Positions 33,913 through 46,367 of a stretch of DNA of 64,000 nucleotides are shown here, piece by piece. This stretch comes from Plumapathes pennacea (lineage: Eukaryota; Cnidaria; Anthozoa; Antipatharia; Myriopathidae): contig OZ038472.1 of assembly GCA_964036295.1 (NCBI GenBank), positions 11,032,068 to 11,096,067 on the forward strand. The letters are read 5' to 3'. Within the stretch, counting starts at the first letter, position 1. Each line of letters opens with the position of its first letter. The translations under genes and the position numbers were made by a program. The notes under the pieces were generated by a model. It was not told the DNA's origin, ran no database searches, and saw only the letters and a list, made by a program, of their open reading frames with translations.

Positions 33913-34529
33913 GCACGGAAAGGAAAAATGAGCAGAACTTCTTTAGAAGCTAATAAGATTGAAGCCGGAACAGGGAAGAAGGAAAATGATGAATCTGTTG
34001 CTGAAAGTAAACCTTTTTCCAAGACGAATGATTCCCGGACCGCGAGGCCTGGGGCAGCCTTTGCGAAAGAAAGAAGGCGCGCGCCGGCCCCACCCTCCGC
34101 GGTCAAACAGGGCAGGGAGAGCCCCGGGAAGGAGGCGAAGGCGGCGGAAAACGTTGGCAAGCCTGTGTTTGAGGAAAGTGAAGAATTGCGCCGTATTAGA
34201 TCCATCCTTAACCAGGGCAAAGGAATGGAAAGCAAAAGTGATTCGGCGGACCAATCAACTTCAAAACCCAGCCGCCAAAACTCTTCTTCGAAAATAGAAT
34301 CTGTGAAGTCTACAGAGTCCCAGGAAACGACGGACAAAGACGACGGGTCGTCCAGTTCATCTCCACGTGGGAAGAAATACGGCTTGGGTCACGCTGCTGC
34401 CGCCGAGGCCTATGCTCAAAGCAGGAAAATGAACTTTAAAAATACGGAAGTCAAAGCGCCCAGACCAAGACCTGAAGCTCGGGCAAACAGTCCAAGCAAA
34501 GACTCGGGTAATTAATTTGAGTTTTTCTT

Positions 34530-34562
<33 letters not shown>

Positions 34563-37500
34563 CATGTCTACAACTCGACGGTAACCTTTAACTCACTCAC
34601 TCACTGACTCACTCACTTCATTCACTCACCCCACCCTCTCAGCTGTTCACTCTCTCGCCTACTCATTCACCCATCCACTCACTTACTCATTCATTCACTC
34701 ACCCACTTAATTACTCACTCACCCCACCTTCTCAGCTGTTCACTCTCTCGCCTACTCATTCACCCATCCACTCACTTACTCATTCATTCACTCACCCACT
34801 TAATTACTCACTCACCCCACCTTCTCAGCTGTTTACTCTCTCGCCTACTCATTCACCCATTCACTCACTCACTCACTCATCCCACCCACCCACCCACCTA
34901 CAGTACCCACTCGTTCACTCATTCATCTCCCGCTTATTTGCCCATTCCACTCAACGTAAATATAATATATACATTGGTTTTATAAGTTACCAAAAGGAAT
35001 AATATTTTTACATTTCTCCTGTTAACTCAGGTACAGGCCCACAGGCAACAACACCAGCAAAGCCACCTCCAAAACCGCCGAGACTGTTCATACCTGAGGA
35101 CGAGAAGCAGGAGGTACAAACTCGATTTCCTCTTTAATGACTAGACAACACATAGAGTGGCCGATCAGCGCATTTTGCATAATACGAGCGTGATAACCCC
35201 TTAAATTTAAGTCAGCGGCTACTGTACAAAACTGTGAAGACGGCAGCAAATTCAAATTTGTGAAGCAAACGCAAGCGCAAGAGAATAGAAAATTTTCCAT
35301 TCTCTTGCGCTTTCTTTGTGAACCGGTTGGTCAAGTCGATGATGAAATTGTTGCGTCGGAACGCCTCCGTTTGCTCTTTTTAAAGGCCCCGAAAATGGAA
35401 AGCAATGAGCAATACGTTTTCATAAGACTCGTTTGAGAATAATTCAGGAGCTCTTTTTTCAGACACCAGAGGACAAGGGTCTGAAAGTGCGCGAGGAACT
35501 GAAAGCACTAGAGGAAGAACAAGAAGCTTTGGACAAAGTTGCGGGCAAACTGGAAAAGGAGCTTCGCACAGCGATGGGTTGCCAAGGTTCGTACGTAATT
35601 ATATTTACATATAAGACGCTCAATTAACGCTTTTATCTTATAACGAGCTGGAAGTTCTTACCATTCGCGAATTTCACTAAGTGCATGTCGTTATAATGAA
35701 GAACGCGATGACTTAAAGAGACTTTCTTACCTTAGATGCTTTGCGCGCCCATGTTTATATTTACATCCGGAGCTCGACTGTCCTGAGGCGTCTACGTTAT
35801 GACTGGCTTGCCGTATTTAATACACTTTCTGAGTTTGTGCTGATTTATTCTCGATAAAACGTAGAAAAGCATGATAATCCGCCATTGTCGTATCCGCCGT
35901 CAGTTACTGGGCGCGCAAAGCATCTACAGTGAGAGGGTCTCTTTAAGATTTACTGTTAAAATGTAAAGGTGGAATGGACGAGCGTAGGATGGTTGAGGCC
36001 GTTACGTCTTTTTTTTTTTTTTTTTTTTTGTCAGAGCCATTTGTCGAGGGGGTGGGGGATGCCGTAATTGCCCCAATACGTTTGTTGAACCTACTTTCCA
36101 TTCTTTCTTTCAAAACTGCTTCTGAAAACCAAGCATTGTATTTTTGAACTTCAAAATGGTTCCAAATTCGATCTATGCATGCTGTGAGCCTGAAATGTTG
36201 CAGTTCTACGCATTCTTTTATGCTCTTTCCATTTCTGGCACTCAGAAAGCCTGAGGCGACTAACTCAGTCACGTGGTGTATTTGGGTCATGTGACCAAGG
36301 GTCTATTCTTGGTTAACATTTCAGTAAAAAGTAGCGGGCTTATGTGTTTTTTATTGTTTTTAGGCTGTGAAGAAGAAGAGGGGAAGCTCATGCAGGAATG
36401 GTTCAACTTGGTCAACAAGAAGAATGACTTAGTCCGCAAACAAACGGAATTAGGTTTTCTGTAAGTGATCTTTCTTTTTAGGAAATCCTGGGTGTTGGGA
36501 CAACTTGAACTATTCAGTTTTGTTCAGTTGTGTTAATCGGAGAAGGCCTGAGAATTTATGAATACAACCAACCCCCTCTAAGACGGACACCCTCGGGACC
36601 AGTTTTATAGAGTTGTTCCAACAACCGGGGCTTCCTTCAAACCCTTCAGCTCTTGCTTGTCTTGAAATAGACAGTCTGTATAGAGCCGTTTTTGCATGAA
36701 TGTCGAACGTAATTATGTGATTGCTTTGGTTTTGAGTTTGCTACGCTTTCCGATTGGTCCCAACAAGTTTAGCAACATTCTTGGCCAATCAAGAGCAAAA
36801 GCAAAACCTGGTTTCGATATTCCCGCACACGAAAGCAAGTGGCGATGGCGTGTTCTCGCACTGCTGATTGGTAGTAAAACCATTCGCGATTACTTGGTTT
36901 TGGTTTTGGTCATAATTCTAATTGGCCGGGCGTGTATTTGCTCGCCTCATTGATTGGCTTTGATTTCTTTAGTTTTGGTTTTCGACAGTCATTTGAAGAG
37001 CGCTCTATTGTATGAGATGCTAATAGATTTTTAGTCGCCATTTATGCCTCTTCTTTCCAGTCAGATAATTTTACTTTTTGCGGTTTGCGGATTGCAGCAA
37101 TCTTAAACTGTCCATCAGCGAACGGTGCACCGACAATTCTAACGCCGTATTTGTCAAATTTCTACCCCAGGGAAAAGAAATACATGTTGGAGCAGAAAAC
37201 CGAGCAGCTTACTGCTGAATTGAGAATCCTGATGGAGAAAGAAGGTGATGCAGCTAACACTAACTGATTCTATGTGTGCATGTGTGTGTTTGTGCCTCAG
37301 ACAAAGATGATGGAAACAACGAAGAGTAGTGAAAGGTTGTTACTAAACCCGGGAATGGGAAATGGGGTTACGTCCACAACGGCGGCGAGCGATCGAGCGG
37401 CAGATCCACCGCCATTGTGGCCGCCATCTTGAATTTCAAACTTGAAAAAATTGGGCGAATGTTTTCAAGATTCGACCAAAGGCGCGCGCATGCGCATCTC

Positions 37501-38263
37501 ATGACATTGCCCCTTTAAGCTCTTTGATTTTGTAATCTCGATTGCATTATTGTGTGAATATAATTTTTAACAGAATCCAAGAAGACAGAGACTCACAGGA
37601 ACCGCGAAGAAGACCTAATCAAGGAACTCGTGGCTTTAGTGAATCAGAAAGACCAGTTGGTCCGTTTGGAAGAATCCATATCAGAAGAGTAAGTATCCAC
37701 GAATTATCCTTTTTTGGGAGTGCTCGTGTAGTATCTCTGCCCAGTAGAAGCCCCCCCCCCACCCTATCTTTTTCCTTTGGTTCAGCTGAAAACGCCGCGA
37801 CCATTTAATTTCATGACTCAGTGACGTCATTATTCCGGGTTATTCTGGTTATTTCACAGGGCGCAGAGGAGTTCGCTTACTTTCCATTGTGTAAACCCTA
37901 TATATTGACTTATACGAAGGATACCACATCTTAGGCGCGCAAGTCAGTATTATGCGCCCGTGATGAAATTGTCTTGCGGTATCATTCATGCAGGTCAATA
38001 TATAAGGTTTTACATAATGGTAAGCAATCGAACACCTCTGCACCATGTGGTAATTTTGACAGAATGGTATTCCAGATATTCCAGATAGGGATAGCTTCAC
38101 AAACAAACGCGTACGGGTATTTTTCCGGAGTAAGTTGGGAAGTATTTTTGTTGCGTTATCACATCGTTCTTTGTTTTGTAGGGCGATCAATGAAGAACAC
38201 GTCAAGGAAATTGTAGGCAACGCACATCTAACAAGAGAAAAGAATGAGTGTGTCCTGCAGTAA
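33913..38263 (+). CDS. EHBP1-like copy B, exons 5-11 (bMERB half, no upstream exons)
   Basis: Seven exons, all open and of the same lengths as in copy A: 33913-34507, 35031-35113, 35463-35586, 36364-36460, 37171-37244, 37574-37688 and 38182-38263, ending in CVLQ and TAA. Splice sites are intact throughout. Changes from A are few and mild (TPEDKGLK for TLEDKGMK; HRNREEDL for HKNREEDL; DQLVRLEESISE for DHLVRLEDSISE). Exon 4 is missing: the deletion runs from the first codon of that exon to the G-tract in intron 4. With no exons 1-3 and no promoter of its own in view, it could only be expressed as an alternative 3' end spliced from the upstream gene, as read-through, or from a new promoter. It is either a silent partial duplicate or a spare C-terminal cassette. 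Confidence 0.7.
34590..34930. repeat. CACT-rich minisatellite in intron 5, copy B
   Basis: About three units of the roughly 90-base repeat marked by CAGCTGTT(C/T)ACTCTCTCG. Confidence 0.8.
35625..36065. repeat. Segment in intron 7 of copy B, absent from copy A
   Basis: Compared with A near 20105, copy B has about 440 extra bases containing the MITE at 35712-35947 and a poly(T) run at about 36008-36028. The A junction (CCCCAATACG repeated) looks like a deletion, so B is probably the older state. Confidence 0.55.
35712..35947. mobile_element. MITE with about 40-base terminal inverted repeats
   Basis: The left end CTTAAAGAGACTTTCTTACC continues to GATGCTTTGCGCGCCCA. The right end, in reverse complement, reads CTTAAAGAGACCCTCTCACT and GATGCTTTGCGCGCCCA. 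The element is 236 bases without coding content. I cannot assign the superfamily. Confidence 0.7.
37863..38041. repeat. Long inverted repeat in intron 10, copy B
   Basis: The same hairpin-forming element as at 21892-22070. Confidence 0.65.
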
Positions 38264-39630
38264 AACAATAGTACCAGTCCGTGTAAATTAGTAATATACA
38301 ATTTAATTTAAAAGAATACGAAGGGAGCAAAATTAACAGAACCTGTTACACGAGACAATTTTGTTCGCAACGCCATCGACAAATTGCAGAAAATATTTCA
38401 CGTGAAACACCCCCTCTCTTTGTCGCTCTCCACGCAACGTTGTGTGCAGGTTTCAAAGAAAGTTGGCAAACCGTCTGACACCCCTAAAGCAGTTTACATA
38501 GCAAATGTTGCGTTGAAAGTTGCATTGAAAATTGCTTTGTGTAACAGGACCTCAGCCCCAATGCTTTTGTTTTTACTGCTACGAAATATGCCTGTAACCG
38601 GCCTTGTTACAATTTTCGGATGTCTCTGAACCTGATGAGGAGGTCGAACAAACTGAACTCGCAGTCAAAAACGGAGATGCCGAACGTCATACGCATGTCT
38701 ATGACGTCATTAATATGGCGTTCAGACAGCGTTCACAATAGGTACAACTACGTAGTTAGATTGTTTTTTAAGAGTGTGGCGGAATATTGTACAAAGGGAA
38801 TTTTAACACTGAAATAAATATCCACTGTTTGAAAATTACCGAGTTTGTTTGCAGTCGAGTTTTTATTAGTACAGTACATAGTTCGGATTCACGCCCTCTT
38901 GCATGCCATTTCTTCAGTTTGACCGAAAACGGTCTGCCATGTAGTAACTTGTGGTGGACTACACCGCTGAATTGAGCCTGCTGTTAATGACGCATGTGCA
39001 AACTGGTATTCCGATGTTAGAAATTTTGTAAAGCAAAAATGAAAACAAGCCCAACCGTTTTTATCTGTTACCTGATGCAAATTCAGCCATTTTCTTTGTA
39101 TTATTTTGAAACTTCTGGTAGAAGTTAATGATTTTGCCGGGTGAGTGTTTTCGCTAGTTATAAGATGCGCATATCAATATGTCCAGCCATTGTGCGCGAT
39201 GTCTTAACTGGCAACAAGTGTATTAGCTAGTGCATTTTGCAAAAAGTGGGGTTTGAACGTTTACATTTGTTCAAAAATACCCTGAAAATGCGGGAACTTT
39301 TACTGGGTAGCATGCCCTCGGGCCCCCTACCAGCTCGCGCTCACAGTACTCGATTAAAAAAATATTTCTCTGATTGTCTCATACGCTTCAGCTTCAGGCG
39401 CTGTGCATCTCATTGCGTGTAGTTGAGCCTGCGGTCGCCTGCGGTCGCCTGCGGTTTCACCAGTGTAAACACAATATATGTCTTAAACAAAGTATGCACT
39501 GGGTCAGTCAAATGTTTACGTGAAAGTTCAACCTAATACTTCACGCCACCAAAGCATCCCTTTGGATTATATTTAACCCCTGTCAGGCCAGGAAGATCTT
39601 TATCTTTCTTGAGAAAATTCTGAGCTTCAA

Positions 39631-39827
39631 ATGGCTGATAAACTGGCAAATGTGGAAAAATCCCTCAACCTTACCAAGAACTTGCGTTCCACTGTGACAA
39701 GAGTGTCTCAAGACCTTGCTTGTACGTCCTCCGTGAAGAAAGAAGGCGATTCATCGGGTTCCAGCAAGTCATCCCGAGTCGCAGAATGTTTGAAGCAAAA
39801 TCTTGCCGCTGTTCAAAAGATTTTAAG
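39631..39827 (+). CDS. MED27-like first coding exon, copy B
   Basis: The same ATG, length and donor as copy A, ending in phase 2 before GTACTG. Differences include TRVSQDL for TRVFQDL (loss of a conserved Phe in the core helix), KSSRV for KSPRV and ECLKQ for EYLKQ. It is followed by about 2.3 kb of intron sequence and then by GPCR flank DNA, with no MED27 exon 2 in view. It is therefore probably an orphan first exon with its promoter region. Confidence 0.6.
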
Positions 39828-40186
39828 GTACTGAGTTCACTTTTCCTAATTTACCTCACAAATTATAAGGTTGCAGTACGTTGATACTAGAGTGTAGCAC
39901 ATGGCGGAGGAACTAACTGGAAAAGAGTGGGAGCTAGAAGGGTGGAAGTGCCAATTTTCCTTGCCCCTTTTATGGTAATAGTATCAACTACAATCATGGC
40001 TAAAATTAATTGTGTAATGTTTGGGTGTGATTACAAGTTTACCCCTCAGTGGGTTCAATCGGCTACTTCTCTATAAAGAATTCCATGAAAAATTAGCAAA
40101 AGCCCTAGAACCCCTAAAGATTTCCATGTTCCTAAATGGGGGGGTACAGTTTTTTGGTGGAATAGCCCAATGTTGGGTAGTAAATT

Positions 40187-40238
40187 GGGCAGTATGCTAC
40201 AGTAGCCTGCAAGAGTCCCTCCTTTTCACTCCCTAAAT

Positions 40239-40275
<37 letters not shown>

Positions 40276-40325
40276 AAATTGGGCAGTATGCTACAGTAGC
40301 CTGCAAGAGTCCCTCCTTTTCACTC
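40187..40325. repeat. Short duplication around a G33 run, MED27 intron 1 copy B
   Basis: GGGCAGTATGCTACAGTAGC and the following 35 or so bases occur twice (from about 40188 and 40281). Between them is an uninterrupted run of 33 G at 40242-40274. Copies A and C have only short G-rich tracts here. Confidence 0.85.
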
Positions 40326-41012
40326 CAAGATTGTGTATTAAGCAAGTGCAGTATAAATTACATGCATGCGCTGAAGATCCAGTCAGGGCACATAGAGAAT
40401 TGGAGTGATCAAACAGGTCCACACAACTCTCCAATTTGTATTTGACCACTCCACTCCCTATCACTGATGAGCATTGATGTAGCTCTGTGACCCATTGAAA
40501 TCTGTAGGCTATAATCAAATGCCATTTGCATTTTTGAAATCGAAAGGGAACTCACTGTCACCTGGAGGCTTTGTTTAAACAAAATTTTCAATTCAACTCT
40601 GGATCATTCTTTTTGTGTTCTGTGGAAGAGTATTTTGTATTTGTATTAGAGTATTAGAGTATTAGAATTTGTGCCATATATGCTAACATATCAGGAAATT
40701 GAGGCTGTTTTCTCTCCATCAATAATTACATTGTCAGGATGAACTCTATACTCATGGGCAATGAATTTATTGATAATTTATTCATTCAAGTACATGTCTT
40801 CTTTCCAACATCTTACCCACTAAAAATACCTGGGGAGTGTCAGATTTGTGTTGTTTGTTAAATAACTCTCCAGTGATGAAGCTTACTGGTGCAGATGATT
40901 TGTACAGTACTTTTCATGAACAGAACTCCCAAGGGTGCAAGTATATATTTGTAATTTTGTAAATTTATAGTTTGTCCCTAAATCAAAAGCCGGGAATTTT
41001 ATTTATTTTTAA

Positions 41013-41274
41013 GAGAAGGCAGTGTGGCCGAGTGAATAGATTGCCGGACTGAAAATCCGGAGGTCCCAGGTTCAAATCCCACTCTGACCACTAGCTGAAT
41101 TTGCAACACAGTAGCCCTGAGTTCAAATCCTTGGCCATGTTATGTAAATAGCCAACTGGTTTGTCTCCAACCAGTTGGAATTCTTAATGAATTCGTGCGT
41201 TCAGTTTAATTGATATTTCGTTTCTGCATTTCAAGTCTCCCCAATCAGCACGGCAGTGCTAAATACATTGAGAC
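41013..41274 (+). mobile_element. tRNA-derived SINE, copy B
   Basis: The same element as at 24954-25215 with several substitutions. Here it is followed by what looks like the original MED27 intron sequence rather than by GPCR flank. Confidence 0.65.
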
Positions 41275-42121
41275 TTATGTGATTTATTTATTATTTATTT
41301 TATTTTATCTTATTTTATTTATTGGTTGAGGTGCCTTCCACAATTGTTTTCACTGGTTGCCAGTGCAGCTAGAAAGAGTAGTGACTCGCAAAATTCAGTG
41401 CAACCCAAAACACAAGACAGCAGTGTAAACAGGAACAACAAGGGCTGACTCAAAACATGAAAATAATTGTGTGGCTTGTTTCTTCCTGTATGTTGTGTGT
41501 CCCTTGGCAATTAATATTTTATTATGCTGCAATTAGGACAAAGACTAGGAAAGCCATAAACAACCCCAATGGTTTTAAAATTACTTGATGGATATTTCTG
41601 ATTGGCAGTTGATTATTAACCGCAAACCTGTGAACCTATTTATGAGAAATTTGAGTTGCCTGCACAGTGCAGAATTCAAATGCAAGAGAGTTGTCTGCAG
41701 TCCTTCCTCTTTCTCTCCCCCTGTCTTAATTGTCCTATTCTGGGTATGTCTGCATATGCTTTGGTCACCATGATGCATGATCTTGCTGTATATAAATGAA
41801 GTTCCAAATTTCTGACTGCAGCCACCATGTTGAATATGCTTGAAGAACAGTAATTAAAGTGAAATTAATATGTAGTTACATGGAACTATGTAATTGACCA
41901 AGCAAGTTAAGACAGAAGTTATCAGTGAGAGTGCTAATACCAGTAGTTTTCTGTTTATATACAGCAGCTTATAATTATTGAATTTATTCCATGCTTATTT
42001 ACTACCCTCCCTAAAAACCAAGAGTGATCAATTTTAATTTTCTCCTGATATATATTGTAGTTCAAAATAATATACACCATGGAGAACTTGGCTTTTGATA
42101 GTGATACAGTGACATTTTGAT
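41275..42121 (+). other. Single-copy stretch, probably MED27 intron 1 continued
   Basis: This is the only part of the block with no counterpart in the window. It opens with T/A-rich simple sequence (TTTATTTTATTTTATC) and includes near 42015-42105 a fragment resembling the piggyBac-like MITE (GGAGAACTTGGCTTTTGATA). No convincing exon is seen. It ends at the junction to GPCR flank DNA at about 42122. Confidence 0.4.
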
Positions 42122-43135
42122 TAAACAGGTGTACATAGTCCGAATTAAAATTCAGCCAAGCAAGCAAGTGTGCAAGCCTTGAAAATAAATGAAAAAAAAA
42201 AAAAAACAATCGAGAAGTTATTTAAAAGTGCCATAAATAGAAGAGATTTACTTAAGATAAGGTGGATAGTACGCGCGATCTGATTGGTCAACGCTGACGA
42301 ATATTCCGCATGCATTAATTATAACTCAACATAGCACGCGCGCGTCAATTTGGCGTCAGCTTGCCTCAAATTCGATTTGTTTTCGTGTTTTTTGTTGTTG
42401 TTGTTGTTGTTGCAAAGTTATCGTTTGCCTTAACTTATACAAGGAATAAAAGACTTGTCAGTGTGCTATATTGAGTTATAGAAGAACGCGGGCATTTGAA
42501 AGAGCGCGAGAGAAGTGTGCAGAAGCACAACGCGTGCTGTATTCCTTTACTGATAAAGTCTACTGTGTACACAAAGCTTGACTACTGGTACACCCGACAT
42601 TATTACACAGGTGTTCTACAATACATCACGTACGTGGTACATGCACTATAATTGAAAATGAAAAAATGCCAAGAAGTGAGTCCATAATGGCCTTTGCCAA
42701 TAAAAGCTTTCAGTTGCTGTTTCAATTCGATCCCATCTACCCATGCACTACCCTCCGTCGAAGGGCTCACGCTTGAAACGTCAGGTCTTTTTTTTTAACG
42801 GCGCCCAGTTTTTTACCGACGCGACCATTAGTCGATTCATCACACGTTTGTCACCACGCTGACGCAGTAACAGCTACTACTCCAACATACAAGCTTTCCA
42901 TTTCGAAGAAATAACAATTTACTTCAAAGAAAGAAATGTATAGCCAAAGAGATTATATATGTTTGATAAATAGTCTGACTCAAAGAATCACAATTGATAA
43001 CATCTCCCACATTTACTCAAACATGTTAATTTTTGCGTGTTTAACAGCTGGCATAGGAGGACTATAAAATAAATAATTTAATTATAAACGCCGCGTCGGC
43101 TCCAATCTATTTAATAATAATTTAATCATTTATAG
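42122..43135. repeat. GPCR flank modules left of copy 8
   Basis: The order matches about 30.30-31.28 kb: an AAACAGGTGTACATAG start, GCAAGCAAG tract with poly(A), a GATAAGGTGGATAGTACGCG block, then the dispersed motif at about 42770 and the GPCR 3' flank. It shows that copy C of the block began inside the GPCR6/7 interval. Confidence 0.55.
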
Positions 43136-43842
43136 TTGGATGTGAAGCAAAATTACAACTGTACAGGACTGCAATACTCCCGCATCTGACCTACTGCCAC
43201 ATAGTGTGGCATTTCTGCAAACAATCAGATAGACGTAAGCTTGAAAGGGTACAGGAACGTGCGCTCAGAGTGGTTTTTAATTCTAAAACTGAATCTTACG
43301 AAGAGCTCTTAAACCGGGCACATCTGCCAAGTCTATATAATAGACGGCTTGAAGACATTGCAACTGTAATGTTTAAAGTTAAAAACGGTATTGCACCGAA
43401 CTATATTTCTGATCTTTTCAATAGTTCGAGCAAAAGGTATTTCCTTAGGAACGCGGATTCTAATTTGCCCCGATTCTCCACAGTACGTTATGGTAAGCAC
43501 TCGCTTAGATATTTTGGTCCCTGGCTTTGGTCCAGGCTGAGTGCAACAGATAGAAATAGAAAGACGCTAGACAACTTTAAAAGTAACATAAGAAAAAAAG
43601 ATCTTGCTGCTCTTGTGGAGGATGTATGTATTAATTGCAATTTATGCTGTTCGTGATGTTTATAGTATGCTTTTAACTCTTAAAGTTTTAGAAAATGGAC
43701 CTTATTACTATCTAGAATTTTAATATAGTACTTAGCTATTGATTATAGTTAGTTAGTTAGTTTAGTCCAGTTTAGTCAATTATTATTCTAAGTAGTGTCC
43801 ACAATTAGCTGGGAAGCTAAACACTCTGACACTTTTAATAAA

Positions 43843-43899
<57 letters not shown>
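43136..43899 (+). mobile_element. 5'-truncated LINE (CR1/L2- or jockey-like), C-terminal end of ORF2
   Basis: An open frame of about 170 codons (43140-43656) reads AKLQLYRTAILPHLTYC, then LERVQERALRVVF, LPSLYNRRLEDIATVMFKVK and IRKKDLAALVEDVC. This is the typical C-terminal tail that follows the reverse transcriptase in CR1/L2/jockey-type LINEs. A short 3' UTR ends in an (ATT)n tail at about 43847-43897. The insert splits a GPCR 3' flank that is continuous near 28455 and 31280, and a TATAGT-like repeat flanks it. No reverse transcriptase core or endonuclease is present, so it is dead on arrival. Confidence 0.8.
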
Positions 43900-44245
43900 G
43901 TGCGCCATTTACATAAAGATGATCAACGCGCATTACGTCCAAGGAATGAAGTAATGGAACTAATAAATACAGCACCAAGTGCCAGTCGAACGAGATCTAA
44001 ACTATTACTAATAATTCTAACTCTAAAATCTACGAAATATGATTAAAAGGAACGTCAGTCTGAACTTTGTTAAAATGTCTGCATGTATGTGACGCCAATT
44101 AGATAATGTTCTTAACGGCGTTCAATCCCTAATTGATTCATCACACGTTATTTCTACGAACTTTTTCTTAGCTTTGGATGAACACGGAACTGTGATAAAA
44201 CCATATAAGCGAAATATCGACTGAATATGTTTTATGCCATTATTT

Positions 44246-45136
44246 TTATGTTGGAACGTCCTGATCCTTTAGTTTTTTGCAGAGGAACATATTCCTGGAA
44301 CTTCTCTTGATATCACTTTTGAAGAAGGCGTACGCAACCGGATTGATCGCTGAGTTTACAATCCCCAACAGGTGTGAGATACACCAATGGTTATCCGGGT
44401 CGACTGGACGCTTCTTATCAAGTAAGATATCGGAGAAAGTTAGAGTAATTTTAACTAAGGACATGACTGAGAAGACTGTGACTGCAACGCAGATCATATT
44501 CATCGCGGATTTCCTTTTATTTTGTGTGGAGGTTTCCAAGCTGGGTTCATCAACCCTTCGATTCAAATTCAGTTGTGTCATTTGTATTTCCATTCGACGC
44601 GATTGTCGTCGAACGATGCAGAAAATATGTCCAGCAGCAAACGTTAATGTTATCAATGGTAAAGCCTCGAAAACAACCAAATCGTAAATCCTGAATCGTT
44701 TGAAATCGTTGACATCCTTTGGTGAACTCAAGATGTCGGCTTTGAGGTAAAATATGAAGTGCGGTAGAAACGAAGCCATCCAAGCGGAGAATATGAGAAA
44801 GTTGGCTCTCCTGGAAGTCATCAAAGTGACGTACCTTAAAGGTTTGGTGATACAAATGTAGCGGTCGAGCGTCAGAAGACAGAGGTTGAAAGCTGACGTG
44901 GCATAGAGAAATGAGATAACGCTGTACCACACGTTTGGGTGCTGATCAAAGTACTGCGTACCTAATACAAGGACTGCACCGATAGAAACATCTGCAACGG
45001 CGAGTGACAGGATGATCCAGTTTGTTGGATTGCGAAGTTGTTTTCTGGTGACGATCAGGTAAATGACTATTCCATTTCCAGCGACTGTGAAAACGGAGCA
45101 GAAAATGCCTGAAAGTAAATACCACATTGGCAGCAT
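44246..45136 (-). CDS. Class A GPCR, copy 8 (intact, intronless)
   Basis: 296 residues from the conserved ATG at 45136. It has the GN pair in TM1, LAVAD in TM2, LDRY in TM3, Trp in TM4, NPVAY in TM7 and a full tail. The TM3-loop cysteine pair and CWxP are missing. It groups with broken copies 7 and 11 by DVSIGAVLVL in TM2 and SHLLGIVNSAINPV in TM7, and appears to be the only undamaged member of that subgroup here. The loop before TM3 is two residues shorter than in copy 1. One tail substitution (KRSSRNMFLCKK) removes the second Phe of the helix-8 region. Confidence 0.88.
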   Translation of the reverse strand: MLPMWYLLSGIFCSVFTVAGNGIVIYLIVTRKQLRNPTNWIILSLAVADVSIGAVLVLGTQYFDQHPNVWYSVISFLYATSAFNLCLLTLDRYICITKPLRYVTLMTSRRANFLIFSAWMASFLPHFIFYLKADILSSPKDVNDFKRFRIYDLVVFEALPLITLTFAAGHIFCIVRRQSRRMEIQMTQLNLNRRVDEPSLETSTQNKRKSAMNMICVAVTVFSVMSLVKITLTFSDILLDKKRPVDPDNHWCISHLLGIVNSAINPVAYAFFKSDIKRSSRNMFLCKKLKDQDVPT

Positions 45137-45668
45137 CACGTTCGAGTCCTTGGAAGACTGAAAAATTGCCTGGAAGTCGTCTTGAAACGGTCGTTATGAC
45201 TGATGCTGCCTCTTTCTGTTCTTAAAAGCAGAGTTTTTAACGCATAAAGGCTTTATCGGGCTCGTGGTAAAGACAGACCAATGTAGTGAAAACGCGGAGC
45301 CTAAAAATCCAAGTACAATCCCAAAAAAGACAAAAACAATGTATTGACAATTGTAACGTTGTTAAACCATTGATTGCTGTGCCTTGTTTTAGTCATATTC
45401 ACCACCGCAGCTTCTCGTTCGTCCAGCTGTTCTTCTCTGTGGCTGTAATTTTGAAAGCTTTGTTTAGCGACACCGCTGAAATACGTTTTTTCGGCCGTGC
45501 GGTCACCGTATTTTTGAGTCAGCGGTTATTACACAAAACTGTAGGTTCCAGTACAGATTTTGTAGTTCAGTATAACGCTTGTAAAACCTCAAGACCAAAA
45601 CAAGAAACTCAATACTAGGACTCGATACTGAACTATGAGCTAGTTCAGTGCATTTTCTATAAATGAAT

Positions 45669-45720
45669 TGAAAAAAAAAAAAAAAAAAAAGAAAAGAAAG
45701 AAAAAGAAAGAAAAAAATTG
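45669..45720. repeat. A-rich simple sequence
   Basis: A poly(A) run passes into AAAGAAAG units between the GPCR8 leader and the EHBP1 intron of copy C. Confidence 0.85.
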
Positions 45721-46179
45721 ATGCTTGCACCGAAATTTTACCTCGAACTAGAAGAAGTTAGGTAGTAATGGGGAGGAACGCTGACCATCGAAAGTGACGT
45801 CAATAATGCATTTTATATAGTTCTCAGTATCAATCGATAAAACAAAGAGTTGCGAGGGTTTTTCTTTTATTTGGAAGCCCCACTACGTTCATTAAAAATA
45901 GGTACGCAATGCATACATGTGTCTACTTGCGAAGAAGTTGAATCAAAGTTATCTCACTGCATTTTTGTAGTAGCATTTCGTTCGTTTCTTGTGATTAGCT
46001 ATGAGCAGTTACGAAGAGCAGATATCGATTTGATCGAACTCTTATTGGTTTTAGATGGTAGATAAGCGTTTACACACAAAAATATACAATAAGAATGAAA
46101 TAACAGAACACTTGGTAAAGTGATACAAACAGATACCCCAGATTGTAACCATATTACTACGTTCTTTTAATGCAAACAG

Positions 46180-46327
46180 TGTGAAGAAAATGAGGTGGAC
46201 GATAATGAAGCAGCAGCCAAAGGGAAGGGAGCAAAGCCCGAGGAAAAACCAGACTTCACTCAGGTTAGCTTTAAGTCGCTGTTCATTTTTGTGTAGTTGT
46301 ACAAATTAATTCACCTATACATCGTAG

Positions 46328-46367
<40 letters not shown>

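Noticed and set aside
43795-44046. 83-codon frame with an isoleucine run
   Set aside because: It is a translation of the (ATT)n tail of the LINE.
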